Assembly (NCBI RefSeq): GCF_009765215.1
Contig: NZ_VLNV01000005.1
Coordinates: 310,001 to 374,000 of the forward strand
DNA: 64,000 nucleotides
DNA from: Lysobacter prati
GTDB taxonomy: Bacteria > Pseudomonadota > Gammaproteobacteria > Xanthomonadales > Xanthomonadaceae
Direction of reading: 5' to 3'
Positions 49,410 through 58,229 of this stretch are shown here, piece by piece. Positions within the stretch are counted from its first letter, which is position 1. Every line of letters starts with the position of its first letter. Under the pieces are notes generated by a model. It had not been told where the DNA came from, made no database searches, and worked only from the letters and a program-made list of their open reading frames with translations. Made by a program: the position numbers and the translations under genes.

Positions 49410-51608
49410 ATGCCCGATGCCCCGATGCCTGATTCGCCAGTATGGCGACTGGCCCTGCCGCTGCCCTTGCCCCGCCTGTTCGACTACCTGCCCCCCGTGG
49501 GCGAGGCTGCGAGCGCGGGCGACGTCGGCAGCCGGGTGCGGGTGCCGTTCGGCAGCCGCGAACTGGTGGGCGTTATTGCCGAAGTCGGTGCCGCCGGCGA
49601 CGACGCGCCGCAGCTCAAGCACGCCCTGGCCCGGCTGGACCCACAGCCGGTGTTCCACGGCGAGCTGTTCGAGTCGCTGCGCTGGCTGGCGCGATACACC
49701 CACGCCCCGCTGGGCGAAGTACTGGCGACCGCATTGCCGGCGACCCTGCGTCGCGGCGAAGCCCTGGCCGATACCCACGCCTGGGCCTGGCAGCTGACCG
49801 AGGCCGGGCAGACGGCGCGTGAGCGGCTGCGCGCCGGCAAGCCGCGGCGACTGGCCGACCGGCTGCAGGACGGTGCCTGCGACGAGGACACCCTCGACGA
49901 CGACCTCGGTGATTGGCGCAGCGCTGCCCGCGCCCTGGCCAAGCGTGAGCTGGCCGAACGAATCGCGGTACCGGTGACGGCGAAAGCACCCGCGCCCCGA
50001 CCGGGCCCAACCCTCAACGCCGAGCAGCAGACCGCCGTCGACGCGGTGCTGGCCAGCCGCGACGGCTTCGCCGCCCTGCTTCTCGACGGGGTCACCGGCA
50101 GCGGCAAGACCGAGGTCTACCTGCACGCAATCGCCGACTGCCTCGCTCGCGGCCGCCAGGCGCTGGTGCTGGTGCCGGAGATCGGCCTGACGCCACAGAC
50201 CCTGGCGCGGTTCCGCGCCCGCCTCGGCGTGCCCGTGCATGCCCTGCACTCGGGCCTGGGCGACGCCGAGCGCGCGCGCACCTGGGCCGCCTTCGCCCGC
50301 GGCGAGGCGCGGGTCGTGGTCGGCACGCGCTCGGCGGTGTTCCTGCCGATGCCCGACGCCGGGCTGATCGTCATCGACGAAGAACACGACGGCAGCTTCA
50401 AGCAGCTCGACGGCATCCGTTACCACGCCCGCGACTTCGCCCTGGTGCGCGGCAAGACCCTCGGCATCCCGGTACTGATGGGCAGCGCGACGCCATCGCT
50501 GGAGACCCTGCGCAACGCCCAGACCGGACGCTACACGCACCTGCGACTGCGCGAACGCGCCGGCGCTGCGCAGCCACCGAGCGTGCGCGTATGCGACGTC
50601 CGCAAGCGCCCGCTGGAAGCCGGCCTGTCGCAGGAGCTGCTCGACACGATCGGCCGCGCCCTCGATGCCGACGGCCAGGTGCTGGTGTTCAAAAACCGGC
50701 GCGGCTATGCGCCCGTGCTGCTGTGCCACGACTGCGGCTGGAGCGCGCAGTGCCAGCGCTGCGATTCGCCGATGACGGTGCATGCCGGCGGACGTCGCCT
50801 GCAGTGTCACCACTGCGGCGCGCGGCGCCCCGTGCCCAATGCCTGCCCAGACTGCGGCGGACTGGCGCTGCAGGCACAGGGCGCCGGCACCGAGCGCATC
50901 GAAGAGGCCCTGGCCGCACGCTTTCCTGACGTCCCGGTGCTGCGCATCGATCGCGGCACCACCCAGCACCGCGACGCGCTGGAACAGCACCTGGCCCGCT
51001 TCGGCACGCAGCGCGGCATCCTGGTCGGCACGCAGATGCTGGCCAAGGGCCACGACCTGCCACAGCTGACGCTGGTGGCCGTGGTCGGCATCGACGAGGG
51101 CCTGTTCTCGGCCGACTTCCGCGCACCGGAGAAGCTGGCGCAACTGCTGATCCAGGTCGCCGGTCGCGCCGGCCGCGCCGAGCGCCGCGGTGAAGTGCTG
51201 CTGCAGACGCACCATCCCGGTCATCCTCTGCTGGCCACCTTGCTGACCGGTGGCTATTCCGCCTTTGCCGAGGAGGAACTGGCGCAGCGCGAGGCCGCCG
51301 GCTTCCCGCCGTTCGCGCACCTGGCGATGGTGCGCGCGGAAGCCAAGCAGACCGAGGTTTGCGAAGGCTTCCTGCGTGCAGCGCGCGCGATTCTTCACGA
51401 CACCGGCGCCGCCCTCGACCTGCATGGCCCGCTGCCGGCGCCGATGCCGCGCCGCGCCGGCTACCAGCGCGCGCAACTGCTGCTGTCGTCCGCCGATCGC
51501 CGCACCCTGCACTCGGCACTGGACGCCGCGATGCCGGCGATCCATGCGCTGCCTGAAGCACGCAAGGTGCGCTGGTCACTGGATGTCGACCCGGTCGATC
51601 TTTACTGA
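49410..51608 (+). CDS. priA: primosomal protein N' (replication restart helicase PriA)
   Basis: 732 residues. 3'-DNA-binding domain at the N-terminus (WRLALPLPLPRLFDYLPP). Helicase motifs: DGVTGSGKTEVYL (Walker A), IVIDEEHDGSFKQ (DEEH), MGSATPS, and VGTQMLAKGHDLPQL with QVAGRAGRAERRG (motifs V, VI). Eight zinc cysteines are present in CHDCGWSAQCQRC and CHHCGARRPVPNACPDCGG. It reloads the replication fork. The 3' end overlaps the convergent gene by 7 nt. An ATG at 49425 is an alternative start. Confidence 0.97.
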   Translation: MPDAPMPDSPVWRLALPLPLPRLFDYLPPVGEAASAGDVGSRVRVPFGSRELVGVIAEVGAAGDDAPQLKHALARLDPQPVFHGELFESLRWLARYTHAPLGEVLATALPATLRRGEALADTHAWAWQLTEAGQTARERLRAGKPRRLADRLQDGACDEDTLDDDLGDWRSAARALAKRELAERIAVPVTAKAPAPRPGPTLNAEQQTAVDAVLASRDGFAALLLDGVTGSGKTEVYLHAIADCLARGRQALVLVPEIGLTPQTLARFRARLGVPVHALHSGLGDAERARTWAAFARGEARVVVGTRSAVFLPMPDAGLIVIDEEHDGSFKQLDGIRYHARDFALVRGKTLGIPVLMGSATPSLETLRNAQTGRYTHLRLRERAGAAQPPSVRVCDVRKRPLEAGLSQELLDTIGRALDADGQVLVFKNRRGYAPVLLCHDCGWSAQCQRCDSPMTVHAGGRRLQCHHCGARRPVPNACPDCGGLALQAQGAGTERIEEALAARFPDVPVLRIDRGTTQHRDALEQHLARFGTQRGILVGTQMLAKGHDLPQLTLVAVVGIDEGLFSADFRAPEKLAQLLIQVAGRAGRAERRGEVLLQTHHPGHPLLATLLTGGYSAFAEEELAQREAAGFPPFAHLAMVRAEAKQTEVCEGFLRAARAILHDTGAALDLHGPLPAPMPRRAGYQRAQLLLSSADRRTLHSALDAAMPAIHALPEARKVRWSLDVDPVDLY

Positions 51609-54088
51609 TCGCGCTCGTTCGCGGGCCACACCCAGGCCGCGAACACGTACAGCACCAGCGCGATCAGCATTGTCGCGCGCAGGCCGAAGGCCATCGCCAG
51701 CAGCAGCGCCAGGATCGCCGCCAGCACCGAAGCGCAACCGTTGAGGCCCCATGCCCACGGCACGAATGCGGGCGCGGTTCGTGCCAGTCGTGCCAGTCCG
51801 AGCGGAAACGGCATCCCCATCGCGAAAGCCATGGGCGCGATTCCGATCAAGCCGAGCAGCGTGCGTGCCCACGGTGGCCACGACGCGGCGTACTCCATGG
51901 CGATGGCGAACAGCGCCACCTGCCACAACAGCCCCAACGCAATCGCGCGAACCGCCCAGCGAATGTGCAGCGTGATGGCCTGTGGCGAGGCGTCATGGCG
52001 GGCCAGCCAGCGCTGCGCTTGCAGGCTTCCCGCTCCGGCGAACAGCAGCACTCCGGCGAGCCCCGCGGTCGCGGCCAGCAACGGATGTCCCACCAGTAGC
52101 GTCAACCGTGACAGCGTCGCGATCTCGATCAGCAGGAATGCCAGCCCAAGCGCGGTGAAGTACGCAGCGGCTCGCGTGCGCGAGATGGCGCCAAGCTGCG
52201 CCGCACCGCCTCGGCTCAGCACCCGCAGCGGCAGCAGCACCAGCAGCAATGCCAGCGGCACTGCCTGCAGCAGCGCCGCCACCAGCAGCAGGTATCCCGA
52301 ATCCAGCAGCACCGCACCGCCCTCTCCGCGCAGCTTCCACAGCTCCGGCAGGCTTCGCCAGCGGAAGTAGTGACCGAAGTACGGGCGGTCGTCGCTGGCC
52401 GGCTCGATCATGAACTTGTAGTCGTCGATAAACCGGTCCGCACGCGGCGACAGCAGCGCCCGCGCGCCGTCGAACAGGTACGGCGGATCGAGCAAGTGCA
52501 GATTGTTCTTCGGATCGAGCCCGATGCCCGGCAGGAGCACCGCGTCGAAGCCGCGCTGCTCGGCGAAGCGAGCCATCGCCGCGACTTCGACCGGCGAGAA
52601 CGGTCGCCGCGACAACAGCCAGGTGCTCGCATCCCAGTTGCGGATGGCCGCGACGTGCAGCGCAGGCGCGGCTACGCCCCGTGCGCGCAACGCCCTGGCC
52701 ATTGTCGCCACGAGCTTGAGCTCGTCGCGCGGCGGCTGCTTGCTCCAGCGCGTGATGGCGATCATTCCCGTCGGAGACAGGCGCCCGATGTAATCGCTCA
52801 TCGCTTCGACGGTCAGCGCGTACTGCTCGCTCGCCGACTGCACGCCTGCGCCGCCGCTGGCAAACGATTCGCCGCCGGCCAGCACGATCAGATCGTGCTG
52901 ACTCCGGTCCGCGCGCACATGCGCACGCGGTTCGGCCACGATCGTGTGCACGCGTGGATCGCGATAGAGCTGGCCGGCATAACGAGCCTCGTCATCGCGC
53001 ACCATCGCCAGCCGTTGCGCTGACAGCTCGACCGCATCGACGCGCCCGGCACCCAGCGCCAGCGCCTGCAGCACCTCCATGCCGCCACCCGCGCCCAGCA
53101 CCAGCACCGACCGCGGCCGGCGTGCGTGGTACGGCAGCGCGGACGTCATTGCATCGAGCCATTCGCGCGGCATCGCGCCCGTGTTGCGTGTGATCACCGA
53201 CAAACCATCGCCGTCGGTGAACACACCGCGCTGCGCCGGTGGTTCGCCAGCGAAGCCCAGGCTCATGCCGGGTGCGTACCGCAGCGGCACCTGCGGACTG
53301 TCGAGCACGGTCATCCAGCCGTAGGGCCCCCCGCGTTGCGCAACCACGTGCGCCTGGGGCAGCAGCAGCGCCTTGCTCAGGCCCTTGTACGGGTTCGGTT
53401 GCGGCAGCAGCAGCTTCGTCGGGATCAATGCCACCAGAAGAACCGCTACGAGCAGCGCCACGATCCGGCGCCAGTTCACCCGTGACACCAGGAAGGCCGC
53501 CCAGGTACCCCCCAATGCCGCCAGCACCAGGCCGCGACCGGTCGGAAGGTAACTCAGCGCCAGCGCCGCAAGAGCGCCCACGCCGGCACCGATCAAGTCG
53601 GCCCCGTACAGCGCCGGAATGCGACTGCCGTGACGGGCGAACGCCAGCCCAAAACAGCTGGCGGCGAAGAAGGACGGCACCGCCAGCACCAGGTAGAGCG
53701 CGCTCAGCCACAACAGCTGGCGCGGATCCCAGACCAGTTCGAGGCCATTGAACGGAATCGCGCGTGCAACCAGCAGGGCCAAGGCGGCAGTGACCGCGAA
53801 AAGCAGCGCGCACGCGACGAACACACCTTCGAATCGCGGCGCCAGATACTCGTTGCCGCGCCCACGCAGCCACACCGCAAGCCAGGTGCCGCTGGCGCCA
53901 TGCCCCAGCAGGGCAAGGCTGATGATCATCACCGCGAACGGGTGCCAGTGTTCGATCGCCAGCCAGCGCATCAGCAACAACTGGTAAGCGAGCGCGGCCG
54001 CCGAGATCAATCCGATGGAAAACGGCAACCGTCCCCGGGCTTCCTCCGGAGCCGGGGCATAAAGGCCGGCGTCAGGAGCGTCTGTCAC
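51602..54088 (-). CDS. membrane-embedded spermidine synthase-like protein
   Basis: 828 residues. About seven N-terminal helices (22-225), a central spermidine-synthase-type Rossmann domain (motif I SVLVLGAGGGMEV at 327-339, E354) and five to six C-terminal helices (about 595-820). Where aminopropyltransferases have the catalytic aspartate (IVLD), this reads HDLIVLAGG, with A404, so true polyamine synthesis is doubtful. The gene begins 6 nt after the exported PIMT gene on the same strand. Function unknown. Confidence 0.78.
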   Translation of the reverse strand: MTDAPDAGLYAPAPEEARGRLPFSIGLISAAALAYQLLLMRWLAIEHWHPFAVMIISLALLGHGASGTWLAVWLRGRGNEYLAPRFEGVFVACALLFAVTAALALLVARAIPFNGLELVWDPRQLLWLSALYLVLAVPSFFAASCFGLAFARHGSRIPALYGADLIGAGVGALAALALSYLPTGRGLVLAALGGTWAAFLVSRVNWRRIVALLVAVLLVALIPTKLLLPQPNPYKGLSKALLLPQAHVVAQRGGPYGWMTVLDSPQVPLRYAPGMSLGFAGEPPAQRGVFTDGDGLSVITRNTGAMPREWLDAMTSALPYHARRPRSVLVLGAGGGMEVLQALALGAGRVDAVELSAQRLAMVRDDEARYAGQLYRDPRVHTIVAEPRAHVRADRSQHDLIVLAGGESFASGGAGVQSASEQYALTVEAMSDYIGRLSPTGMIAITRWSKQPPRDELKLVATMARALRARGVAAPALHVAAIRNWDASTWLLSRRPFSPVEVAAMARFAEQRGFDAVLLPGIGLDPKNNLHLLDPPYLFDGARALLSPRADRFIDDYKFMIEPASDDRPYFGHYFRWRSLPELWKLRGEGGAVLLDSGYLLLVAALLQAVPLALLLVLLPLRVLSRGGAAQLGAISRTRAAAYFTALGLAFLLIEIATLSRLTLLVGHPLLAATAGLAGVLLFAGAGSLQAQRWLARHDASPQAITLHIRWAVRAIALGLLWQVALFAIAMEYAASWPPWARTLLGLIGIAPMAFAMGMPFPLGLARLARTAPAFVPWAWGLNGCASVLAAILALLLAMAFGLRATMLIALVLYVFAAWVWPANERDQ

Positions 54089-54093
54089 GACCG

Positions 54094-54843
54094 TCAGTGC
54101 CCGCCCGTCAACGGCACGAACCGCACCGGCAACACCTGGCGTGTTCGCGCGCGTCCTTGTGCGTCCTTCTCGACCAGCATCAGCGTCTGGGTGAAGAAGC
54201 TGCTGCCGACCGGAATCACCATGCGTCCGCCGGGCTTGAGCTGGGCCAGCAGCGGCGGCGGTATCGACGAAGCAGCTGCTGTGACGATGATCGAATCGAA
54301 TGGCGCCTGCTCCTTCCAGCCGTAGTAGCCGTCGCCCTTGCGCGTGGTGACGTTGCCATATCGCTTGAGTCGTTTCGCCGCCTGGTCGGCCAGCGGCGCG
54401 ATGATCTCGATGGAGTACACCTGCACGTCGAACTCGGCCAGCACCGCCGCCTGGTATCCCGAGCCGGTGCCTATCTCGAGGATCTTCTGTCCCTTTCGCG
54501 GCCGCACCAGCGTGGTCATCAGCGCGACGATGTACGGCTGCGAAATGGTCTGGCCGTGGCCGATGGCGAGCGGACGGTTCTCGTAGGCTTGGTCGCGCTC
54601 GTTTGCCGGCACGTAGTCGTGACGCGGCACGCGGGCCAGCACCTCGAGGACGTCGCGGTCGATGCGCGCAGTCGTGCCGGCGTCGGCGCGGGCCTCGGCT
54701 TGCAGCTCCGCGATCAGCGCGCGCCGTGGCTCCACATAGTCATCGCCCTGTCGCGCGTCCACTGCCCCGCAGCACAGCGCCGCGACCAGCACGGCTTGCG
54801 CGGCCATACGTTCGGCTCCGGCGATGGTGGCACCGCCCTGCAT
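54094..54843 (-). CDS. pcm: protein-L-isoaspartate O-methyltransferase with signal peptide
   Basis: 249 residues. PIMT motifs: GHGQTISQPYIVALMT (95-110) and SAM motif I ILEIGTGSGYQAAVLAE (121-137), then GDGYYGWKEQAPFDSIIVTAA. Unlike cytosolic Pcm it has a hydrophobic N-terminus (MAAQAVLVAALCCGAVDA) with a good cleavage site, so it probably acts in the periplasm on damaged aspartyl residues. The ATG at 54843 is used; an internal ATG at residue 13 gives the same signal. It precedes the spermidine synthase-like gene by 5 nt. Confidence 0.9.
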   Translation of the reverse strand: MQGGATIAGAERMAAQAVLVAALCCGAVDARQGDDYVEPRRALIAELQAEARADAGTTARIDRDVLEVLARVPRHDYVPANERDQAYENRPLAIGHGQTISQPYIVALMTTLVRPRKGQKILEIGTGSGYQAAVLAEFDVQVYSIEIIAPLADQAAKRLKRYGNVTTRKGDGYYGWKEQAPFDSIIVTAAASSIPPPLLAQLKPGGRMVIPVGSSFFTQTLMLVEKDAQGRARTRQVLPVRFVPLTGGH

Positions 54844-54899
54844 GGCGGCGAGTCTAGGAGCTGCCCCGTTACCCTTTCGGCAAGGGACGCGTGAAGGGC

Positions 54900-55640
54900 C
54901 TAGCCCTTCTTGGCGGCCTTGGTCTTTGCCCTTGGACGGATCCACAGGATCTGGTTTTCGCGATTGACCTCGAACAGACCGGTGGCCTCGATCAGGTCGC
55001 TGAGTTTGCGGAAACCGTAATTGCGTGGATCGAACGAGGCCTGGTTGCTGATCTGGTGCCCGACCTGCCCCAGGTGCGCCCAGCCGTCGTCGCCGCTGGC
55101 CGACTCCACCGCGCTGCGCAGCATCTGCAGCAGGCGGGTGTCGTCGCGAAGTTCCTTGGCGGTGCGCGGCTTGTTGGTCACGGCCGCGGCTTCGGTGCTC
55201 GGCTGCACCAGGGCTTCCAGATAGGTGAACTTGGAGCAGGCGTTGACGAACGGCAGCGGCGTCTTCTTCTCGCCGAAGCCATACACCTTCACGCCTTCGG
55301 TCAGCAGCCGCATCACCATCGGAGTGAAATCGGCATCGCTGGAGACGATCGCGAAGCCGTCGAGATTGCGCGCGTAGAGCAGGTCCATGGCGTCGATGAC
55401 CATTGCCATGTCGGAGGCGTTCTTGCCGCTGCTGTAGGCGAACTGCTGGATCGGCCGGATCGCGTACTCGTGCAGCGTCGCCTCCCAGCTCTTGAGGTGC
55501 GGGCTCTTCCAGTTGCCATAGGCACGGCGGACGTTGGCCACGCCATGGCGCGCCACCTCGGCCAGGATCACGTCGATCTTGGCGGCCGGCGCGTTGTCGG
55601 CGTCGATCAGCAGGGCAATGCGGCGCTCGGGTTCGGCCAT
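54900..55640 (-). CDS. NYN domain ribonuclease-like protein with C-terminal OST-HTH/LOTUS domain
   Basis: 246 residues, ATG at 55640. The N-terminal NYN (PIN-like) domain has the acidic residues expected for metal binding: ALLIDADNAPAAKID (D13, D15) and FAIVSSDADFTPMVMRL. The C-terminal part (DDGWAHLGQVGHQISNQASFDPRNYGFRKLSDLIEAT) is the OST-HTH/LOTUS fold, ending in a KTKAAKKG basic tail. The domain pair points to RNA processing or decay. Stand-alone gene. Not characterised in this group as far as I know. Confidence 0.88.
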   Translation of the reverse strand: MAEPERRIALLIDADNAPAAKIDVILAEVARHGVANVRRAYGNWKSPHLKSWEATLHEYAIRPIQQFAYSSGKNASDMAMVIDAMDLLYARNLDGFAIVSSDADFTPMVMRLLTEGVKVYGFGEKKTPLPFVNACSKFTYLEALVQPSTEAAAVTNKPRTAKELRDDTRLLQMLRSAVESASGDDGWAHLGQVGHQISNQASFDPRNYGFRKLSDLIEATGLFEVNRENQILWIRPRAKTKAAKKG

Positions 55641-55726
55641 GACACGCTTCCAGGCGAGGAGCTCGGGGATCTCGGCGAGCCTACCCCAGGCCAGCGGCGG
55701 GGGCATGACGCGGGCTGGCGTACGAA

Positions 55727-55740
55727 TGTTAGCGCTACCA
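55727..55740. promoter_or_regulatory. LacI-type operator TGTTAGCGCTACCA upstream of transaldolase
   Basis: It fits the LacI-family pattern TGNNANCGNTNNCA exactly, with an 8-bp perfect core TAGCGCTA. It lies 47 bp before the tal start codon. No LacI-family gene is in the window, so a regulator encoded elsewhere would be required. Confidence 0.5.
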
Positions 55741-55786
55741 TGATCTAATCGGAGAGAATGATCCCGACACCGAAGCCACCGACACC

Positions 55787-56737
55787 ATGACCAGCCAGCT
55801 CGAACAACTGCGCACCCTGTCCGCCGTCGTAGCCGACACCGGCGACATCGAGGCGATCGCCCGTTTCCATCCGCTCGACGCCACCACCAATCCCTCGCTG
55901 CTGCTCAAAGCCGCCTCGATCCCGGCCTATTCGCCGCTGATCGACTCGGCGCTGGCGCAGGCGCGCGGCGCCGACCTCAGCGAGCGCGTCGCCGACGCGT
56001 CCGATGTCCTCGCGGTCACCATCGGCACCGAAATCCTCAAGCTGATCCCGGGCCGGGTCTCGACCGAGGTCGACGCACGCCTGAGCTTCGACACCGACGC
56101 CACCCTGGCCAAGGCACGGAAGCTGGTCGCGCTGTACGAGAAGGCCGGCATCGGCCGCGAGCGCCTGCTGATCAAGACCGCCTCGACCTGGGAAGGCATC
56201 CGCGCCGCCGAGCAGCTTGAGCGCGAAGGCATCAACTGCAACCTGACCCTGCTGTTCTCGTTCGCCCAGGCCGTGGCCTGCGCCGAGGCCGGCGTGTTCC
56301 TGATCTCGCCCTTCGTCGGTCGCATCCTCGACTGGCACCTGGCCAACGGCGCCGAGAAGCCGGCCACGCCGCAGGACGATCCGGGCGTGCAGTCGGTCAC
56401 GCGCATCTGGCATCACTACAAGCGCCACGGCTTCAATACGGTGGTGATGGGTGCGAGCTTCCGCAACACCGGACAGGTGCTTGCACTGGCCGGCTGCGAT
56501 CGCCTGACCATCTCGCCCGAACTGCTGGCCGAGCTGGCCGCCAGCGAAGGTGGCGTGCCGCGCGCGTTGAATGACACCGGCGACCGCGCACCGGCACCGG
56601 CCGCGCTCGACGAAGCGGCCTTCCGCTGGCAGCACAACGAAGATGCGATGGCCAACGACAAGCTCGCCGACGGCATTCGCCGCTTCGCCGCCGACCAGCG
56701 CAAGCTCGAGGCATTGCTGGCAGACCGGTTGCGCTGA
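55787..56737 (+). CDS. tal: transaldolase
   Basis: 316 residues, TalB-type length. Schiff-base lysine K130 ([13 protein letters not shown]), D31 in the [11 protein letters not shown] block, and the later [24 protein letters not shown] and [20 protein letters not shown]. It interconverts sedoheptulose-7-P/glyceraldehyde-3-P and erythrose-4-P/fructose-6-P in the pentose phosphate pathway. The region in front holds a LacI-type operator. Confidence 0.97.
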   Translation: MTSQLEQLRTLSAVVADTGDIEAIARFHPLDATTNPSLLLKAASIPAYSPLIDSALAQARGADLSERVADASDVLAVTIGTEILKLIPGRVSTEVDARLSFDTDATLAKARKLVALYEKAGIGRERLLIKTASTWEGIRAAEQLEREGINCNLTLLFSFAQAVACAEAGVFLISPFVGRILDWHLANGAEKPATPQDDPGVQSVTRIWHHYKRHGFNTVVMGASFRNTGQVLALAGCDRLTISPELLAELAASEGGVPRALNDTGDRAPAPAALDEAAFRWQHNEDAMANDKLADGIRRFAADQRKLEALLADRLR

Positions 56738-56749
56738 TCGCCGTCTGTG

Positions 56750-56807
56750 GTCGCGGCTTCGGCCGCGACGGTCAACTCCCGTGGGTCGCGGCTGAAGCCG
56801 CTCCCAC
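56750..56807. repeat. REP-type twin hairpins after tal
   Basis: A first perfect 8-bp hairpin with TTCG loop (GTCGCGGC/GCCGCGAC, 56750-56769). A second imperfect hairpin GTGGG...GCGGCT/AGCCGC...CCCAC follows (56781-56807). The GTGGGAGCGGCTTCAGCC motif on the minus strand is a well-known gamma-proteobacterial REP core. It may double as the tal terminator. Confidence 0.75.
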
Positions 56808-56900
56808 CGTGCCATGTCAGGCGTGGCGCGATGTGCATGGTCGATGCTGCCGGCACTGGCCCGGCTGCGACGCCGGCAACTGTTGAGGCAAACTGTGCGC

Positions 56901-58229
56901 ATGGATGCGACGACCCGGATCACACCCGCCCACCGCCTGCGCAGCATCTTCAGCGGTTCGGTCGGCAACCTGGTGGAGTGGTACGACTGGTACGCCTACT
57001 CCGCATTCGCCATCTACTTCGCACCGCATTTCTTCCCCAAGGGCGACACCACCGCGCAGTTGATGGACACCGCCGCGGTGTTCGCGGTCGGTTTCCTCAT
57101 GCGTCCGGTAGGCGGCTGGCTGATGGGCCTTTACGCCGACCGCCATGGCCGCAAGGCCGCGCTGATGCTGTCGGTGCTGCTGATGTGCGCCGGCTCGCTG
57201 CTGATCGCCGTGGCACCGGGCCATGACAGCATCGGCTTGGCGGCACCGGCATTGCTGGTCTTCGCGCGCCTGCTGCAGGGCCTCAGCGTCGGCGGCGAGT
57301 ACGGCACGTCGGCGACCTACCTGAGCGAGATGGCCGAACCGCGTCGTCGCGGATTCTGGTCGAGCTTCCAGTACGTGACGCTGGTAATGGGGCAACTGCT
57401 CGCGCTCGGCCTGCTCGTGCTGTTGCAGCGATTGCTGCTGACCGAGGAACAGCTGCACGACTGGGGCTGGCGAATCCCGTTCGTGGTCGGCGCGCTGTGC
57501 GCGGTCACCGCGCTCTATCTGCGCCGCGGGATGCACGAAACCGAGTCGTTCCAGGCCGCCCGCAGCCACGACCTCAAGCAACGCGGCAGCCTGCGCGTTC
57601 TGCTGCAGCATCCGCGCGAGGTGCTGACCGTAATCGGCCTCACCCTGGGCGGCACGCTCTCGTTCTACACGTTCACCACGTATCCGCAGAAGTTCCTGGT
57701 CAACACAGGCGGCTTCAGCAAGGCTGATGCCACTCTCATCTCGGCGGCGTCGCTGCTGGTTTTCATGCTGCTGCAGCCGCTTGTGGGCGCCCTGTCCGAC
57801 CGCACGGGGCGGCGCCCGATCCTGATCGCTTTCGGCGTGCTCGGCACACTGAGCACCTACACCATCCTCAGCGGCATCGCGGCAGCGAACAGCGTCTGGA
57901 GTGCGTTCGCGTGGGTGATGACCGGGTTGGTGATCGTCAGCGGCTACACGTCGATCAATGCGGTGGTGAAGGCGGAACTGTTCCCGGCGCACATCCGCGC
58001 GCTCGGCGTCGGCCTGCCCTATGCGCTGACCGTCTCGATCTTCGGGGGCACCGCCGAGTTGCTCGCGCTGTGGTTCAAGAAGATCGGCCATGAATCGTTT
58101 TTTTACTGGTACGTGACGGCATGCGTCGCCGTGTCGCTGTCGGTGTACGTGTTCATGCGTGACACCAAGCACCATTCCCGCATTGACCGCGATCACGACG
58201 ACGCCCATCAAGGAGCCGCCCAGGCATGA
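56901..58229 (+). CDS. MFS transporter, metabolite:H+ symporter (KgtP/ProP-like)
   Basis: 442 residues, 12 helices, from the ATG at 56901. The first helix motif GNLVEWYDWYAYSAFAIYFAP and the loop ADRHGRKAAL are diagnostic of the MHS family (alpha-ketoglutarate, proline/betaine, shikimate carriers). QGLSVGGEYGTSATYLSEMA is the second signature. The substrate is likely a small organic acid. The stop overlaps the NDH-2 gene start. Confidence 0.88.
   Translation: MDATTRITPAHRLRSIFSGSVGNLVEWYDWYAYSAFAIYFAPHFFPKGDTTAQLMDTAAVFAVGFLMRPVGGWLMGLYADRHGRKAALMLSVLLMCAGSLLIAVAPGHDSIGLAAPALLVFARLLQGLSVGGEYGTSATYLSEMAEPRRRGFWSSFQYVTLVMGQLLALGLLVLLQRLLLTEEQLHDWGWRIPFVVGALCAVTALYLRRGMHETESFQAARSHDLKQRGSLRVLLQHPREVLTVIGLTLGGTLSFYTFTTYPQKFLVNTGGFSKADATLISAASLLVFMLLQPLVGALSDRTGRRPILIAFGVLGTLSTYTILSGIAAANSVWSAFAWVMTGLVIVSGYTSINAVVKAELFPAHIRALGVGLPYALTVSIFGGTAELLALWFKKIGHESFFYWYVTACVAVSLSVYVFMRDTKHHSRIDRDHDDAHQGAAQA

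Noticed and set aside
49335-51545. 736-codon minus-strand frame opposite priA
   Set aside because: Composition and lack of motifs mark it as a shadow of priA.
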